DNA from: Psettodes erumei | Taxonomy: Eukaryota; Chordata; Actinopteri; Pleuronectiformes; Psettodidae | Length of the DNA: 64,000 bases | Reading direction: 5' to 3' | Assembly (NCBI GenBank): GCA_016785225.1 | Contig: JAFBJZ010000870.1 | Coordinates: 124,001-188,000, forward strand | Shown here: one piece after another, positions 61,408 to 64,000 of the stretch | Layout: every line of letters starts with the position of its first letter | Position numbering within the stretch: the first letter of the stretch is position 1 | Notes under the pieces: model-generated | Told to the model about the DNA's origin: nothing | What the model saw: the letters and a program-made list of their open reading frames with translations, nothing else | The model's database searches: none | Made by a program: the position numbers and the translations under genes

Positions 61408-61930
61408 CTGGAAGACATAAGAGAGCGGCTGGCATTAGCTTAATCTTTCCGGCAAAGTACTTCATGTCATTTTCTCCCCGCTGAAATCCCATCTCATCTA
61501 CTCCGTTTAATTACTCTTACACTATACACGCATTTCTTTTCCAGTCACCTCTCCCCGACACAATCATACAGCGGCCACAGGGTTATTGTCAGGTTACAGT
61601 TTTTTTGGGCCCCCCCCCCTCAATCTGCCTGTGTTTTTCTAATTTTAATGACAGAGGACGTCGAGGATTTCTCAGTGGTTTCGCTCATTGTCTTGATTAA
61701 AGGTGGCAAAGACGTGAGTGAAAAGTGGCATTCGGGAGAGAAAATTAATAACAATGACAGGCGGCGAAAAACATGAACTGGGGGAGCTGTGCGGACAATA
61801 TGTTTATTTTGATGAACAACAACGTCCGGTCTCGGGGAGGGTGACAGATGGACACATTCCACTAAGCGAGCGTGAGAAAAAAAAAAAAAGAAGAAGAAGA
61901 AGAAAAAAAAAGGGATCCTTCCTCATCTTG

Positions 61931-61958
61931 CAGCAGCAGCAGCAGCAGCAGCAGCAGC
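61931..61958 (-). repeat. (CTG)9 trinucleotide repeat on the msi2 sense strand
   Basis: On the plus strand this is (CAG)9. In the msi2 pre-mRNA it would be (CUG)9, about 520 nt before the 49-nt exon. MBNL proteins bind YGCY-containing CUG repeats. It is intronic and not a polyglutamine coding tract. Confidence 0.95.
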
Positions 61959-62640
61959 TTCCCCAGTAATATCATCCCTCATCATGTCCAATAAAGCCAC
62001 ACACAGACAAACTGCAGTTTTTTTTCTACACACATCTCTGAAGAAAAAAAGAAAACAGATCCCAAGACACAGTCTGCTTCCTTCAACTCTGAAGAAATGT
62101 TTAAAAAACAGAGTGAGGCATGCTCATTTAGCCTGTGATTTTGTCTTGGGAAGATGAATAAAAAAAAAATGTTTAAAAAAAAGGAAAGAGGGGTAGAGAG
62201 CAACAGCAGACAGAAACAAAGAGGGAACACTCTGCACCATTTGCTCCCTGGTTATGGTCTCTAGGTAAGTGTAACGGTGTACCGAGGAGGCTTGATGCTG
62301 TGGCGGGGGGGGGCATGCGTCTCTGTTTTTCATGGGAGGGTGACGAAGCTCCGGGAGGAGATTGGAAGAGACAAGAATAGGGGTCTCACTCAAGCCGAAC
62401 TGTCTGATTGGATAAAGAGAAGTGCCTGGCAGCCAGGCAGACTAGTGCTGGCACAGCGTTCGCGCCACCCTCTCGCCACACATTTGGCACACGAGGCGCT
62501 GGCACAGCTTGCGGCGCCCGGTTACTCGCTGCACCGCTCACAGGCCACATGTGGCACTCGGGCACTTTATTTGCAACTCCCCAAAATATTTCCAAATGTA
62601 ATTGCCAAATATAGCTGGCGACAGCCATATGGATTTTGAA

Positions 62641-63130
62641 GTGACTCGCGCGCGCGGCGCACCGAGGTTTGACACCTATCCCGCGAGCGCTTTTTTTCGC
62701 GCGACCTCGGCGGCGGAAGTGGGAGGGGCATCGGAAACCGCGGGGGCGGATGCCAGGGGCAGAGGTTAAGTGGTGTGTCATGTGCGAGTGAGCAATGCGA
62801 ATTGCGTTGCCCGGTTTTAGCCGGAGGGAAGCGCGTCCGTCGACTCTCTTGAACAGGCAGTTAAAGTAAAGCATCGCTCATTAACGGCCGCACAAGTAAG
62901 GCGGGCCGTGAAGTTTAAAAGAGACGCAAATGAATCCCAGCGCGCGAGAACGGATCCGCTGGACCGACAGCCGCCGCGCTGCAGCTCGGGCGTTTGTCGA
63001 AAACCACTGACAGAAGTGCTTCCTCTTGACAAGTTTTTTTTTTTCTTTCTCTGAGAGATGTGCCACCCGGACGACGGCGTGGCGGGAAAAACCTATAAAG
63101 GTGCCGCACAAATAAACAGCCGCCGAGCAA
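62641..63130. promoter_or_regulatory. CpG-island-like block in the upstream intron
   Basis: The first 120 bp alone hold about 20 CpGs by eye, and high density continues intermittently to about 63130. It includes GCGGAAGTGGGAGGGG (ETS/SP-like) at about 62713. A plus-strand donor-like CAA|GTAAGG lies at about 62894-62900. It could be an alternative or antisense promoter. No exon is recognisable. Confidence 0.35.
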
Positions 63131-64000
63131 TATCACCTGCGGCAACAGTTTGATAAACGGACATTTATAATGTCACGTAACCCGAACCTCCATCTCACGC
63201 CGGGCCATCTAATGAAAATCACATTAAAGTGACAGGAAGTAGGATAACTGGGATTTGTTGTGTGTGTGTGTGTGGGTGCGGGGGATTTCATTGCTCGTGT
63301 ATGAAGAACTGAGAGGAACTTTTGGATTGTTTTTCTACAGCGCACTAACTTCATTGTCACATTCAGTACCTAGCCAGGTAATTAGACCGTCCTGGAATTA
63401 AATGTGAGAAAACATTTTTTTTTCCGCTGGAATTCGGCTCATCACGACAGAGGCGGTTTGCAGCGTCTCCCCGTTTGACAGCGTGAAAGCTCCGCCGCGG
63501 TGCAAAGATGGAATGGCATGTTTTCCAACGACGGTAAACGTTTAATTTGACGCGCGCGGTTGGCGGCTCGCGATCATTTATACGGGAGACAGGAATTTAT
63601 AGCATCGGACTCTTGTCATCTAATATCAGCGACACCGAAAACGGCTCGGAGAGTCTCCGCGCCGGGCGCGTTGACAAAAGTGCAGACGAGATGACCAGCG
63701 GGGGGGGAGAATATTTTTCTTTTTTGTTCCTCAAGGCTTAAAAAAAATGGCCAATCGCGCCGACATCTTTGTTTCGTTAATGACTTCACCTGTTGTCCCT
63801 GCTACCAAAGTAAACAAACGAGCTCGTGGCCAGGTAAAAACCTGACCGGGCGGCATCCTGAAGAACAACCCGCAAGCGTCATCGGCCGACGGCCGCCATG
63901 CATCGCGACGCTAAAGTGTTTCCGCTCCGTTACCGATACTGTATGGCTGCTGTCAAGCCCCTTGGCGGGCCTGTCAGAGACTCCTACTTTGTAAGAAGGA

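Larger units (their letters stand above)
61408..64000 (-). other. msi2: msi2 intron upstream of the 49-nt exon (partial)
   Basis: This is intron from the acceptor at 61409-61408 to the right edge. It contains a (CAG)9 tract, a purine-rich run at 61873-61913, a G10 run at about 62304-62313, a CpG-rich block at 62641-63130 and another GC-rich stretch from 63420 to the edge. No match to the expected upstream exon (RNP2 of RRM2) was found. Open frames such as 61718-61969 (ending in polyglutamine) are by-products of simple repeats. Confidence 0.85.

Noticed and set aside
61718..61969. Polyglutamine-ended open frame on the plus strand
   Set aside because: The Gln run is the (CAG)9 tract and the Lys/Arg run before it is a purine repeat. 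It is antisense to msi2 intron with no other support.
1..64000. CRISPR arrays, bacterial operons, tRNA or rRNA genes
   Set aside because: None seen; the regular short repeats are microsatellites, and no cloverleaf-type sequence was noticed.

Overview
The window is eukaryotic, from a vertebrate and most likely a teleost fish. It has spliced exons with consensus splice sites, multi-kilobase introns, many (CA/GT)n microsatellites, decayed Tc1-like transposons, and miniature DNA transposons and repeat types common in fish. There is no bacterial-style gene organisation. Nearly all open frames of 60-260 codons are chance or low-complexity readings of intron sequence.

One protein-coding gene is recognisable: a Musashi-2 orthologue (msi2; fish have msi2a and msi2b and I cannot assign the paralogue with certainty), transcribed from the minus strand. 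Four consecutive internal coding exons are present. They are, in transcript order, 61407-61359, 24004-23922, 13776-13662 and 8481-8407. They join in frame into 107 codons plus one base. They encode the second half of RRM2 (with RNP1 split across an exon junction), the post-RRM linker with its RG motif, and the start of the Y/G/A-rich C-terminal region. The 5' exons (start codon, RRM1, first half of RRM2) lie beyond position 64000. The 3' exons lie before position 1.

The rest is intron. Positions 1-8406 are the partial intron after the last visible exon, with a possible fish MITE at 3.9-4.1 kb. Positions 8482-13661 and 13777-23921 are introns of 5.2 and 10.1 kb. The second carries two decayed Tc1/mariner copies in opposite orientation (17.8-18.3 and 18.6-19.66 kb), both with 36 residues between the second D and the E of the catalytic triad. 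Positions 24005-61358 are a 37.4 kb intron. It holds a third Tc1 remnant (29.8-30.5 kb), a fish intermediate repeat with a BED-finger hAT fragment inside it (43.36-44.48 kb), an intronic CpG island with G-runs and a sense-strand splice donor (48.2-49.2 kb), and a 1.2 kb element with GGGGCCTC termini (54.1-55.3 kb). Positions 61408-64000 are the partial upstream intron, with a (CTG)9 tract on the sense strand and a very CpG-rich block.

The most interesting signals concern msi2 splicing. The 115-nt exon at 13662-13776 is bracketed by a (UG)14 tract ending 16 nt before its 3' splice site and a complementary AC-rich tract starting about 7 nt after its 5' splice site. That could loop out the exon or recruit a UG-binding protein; skipping would break the frame. 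The next exon (75 nt) can be skipped in frame and has a TGCATG motif downstream. Several AT-rich, homeodomain/POU-motif-rich intron blocks look like candidate conserved regulatory elements, but that needs alignment to other fish. I did not find a wholly new biological system.
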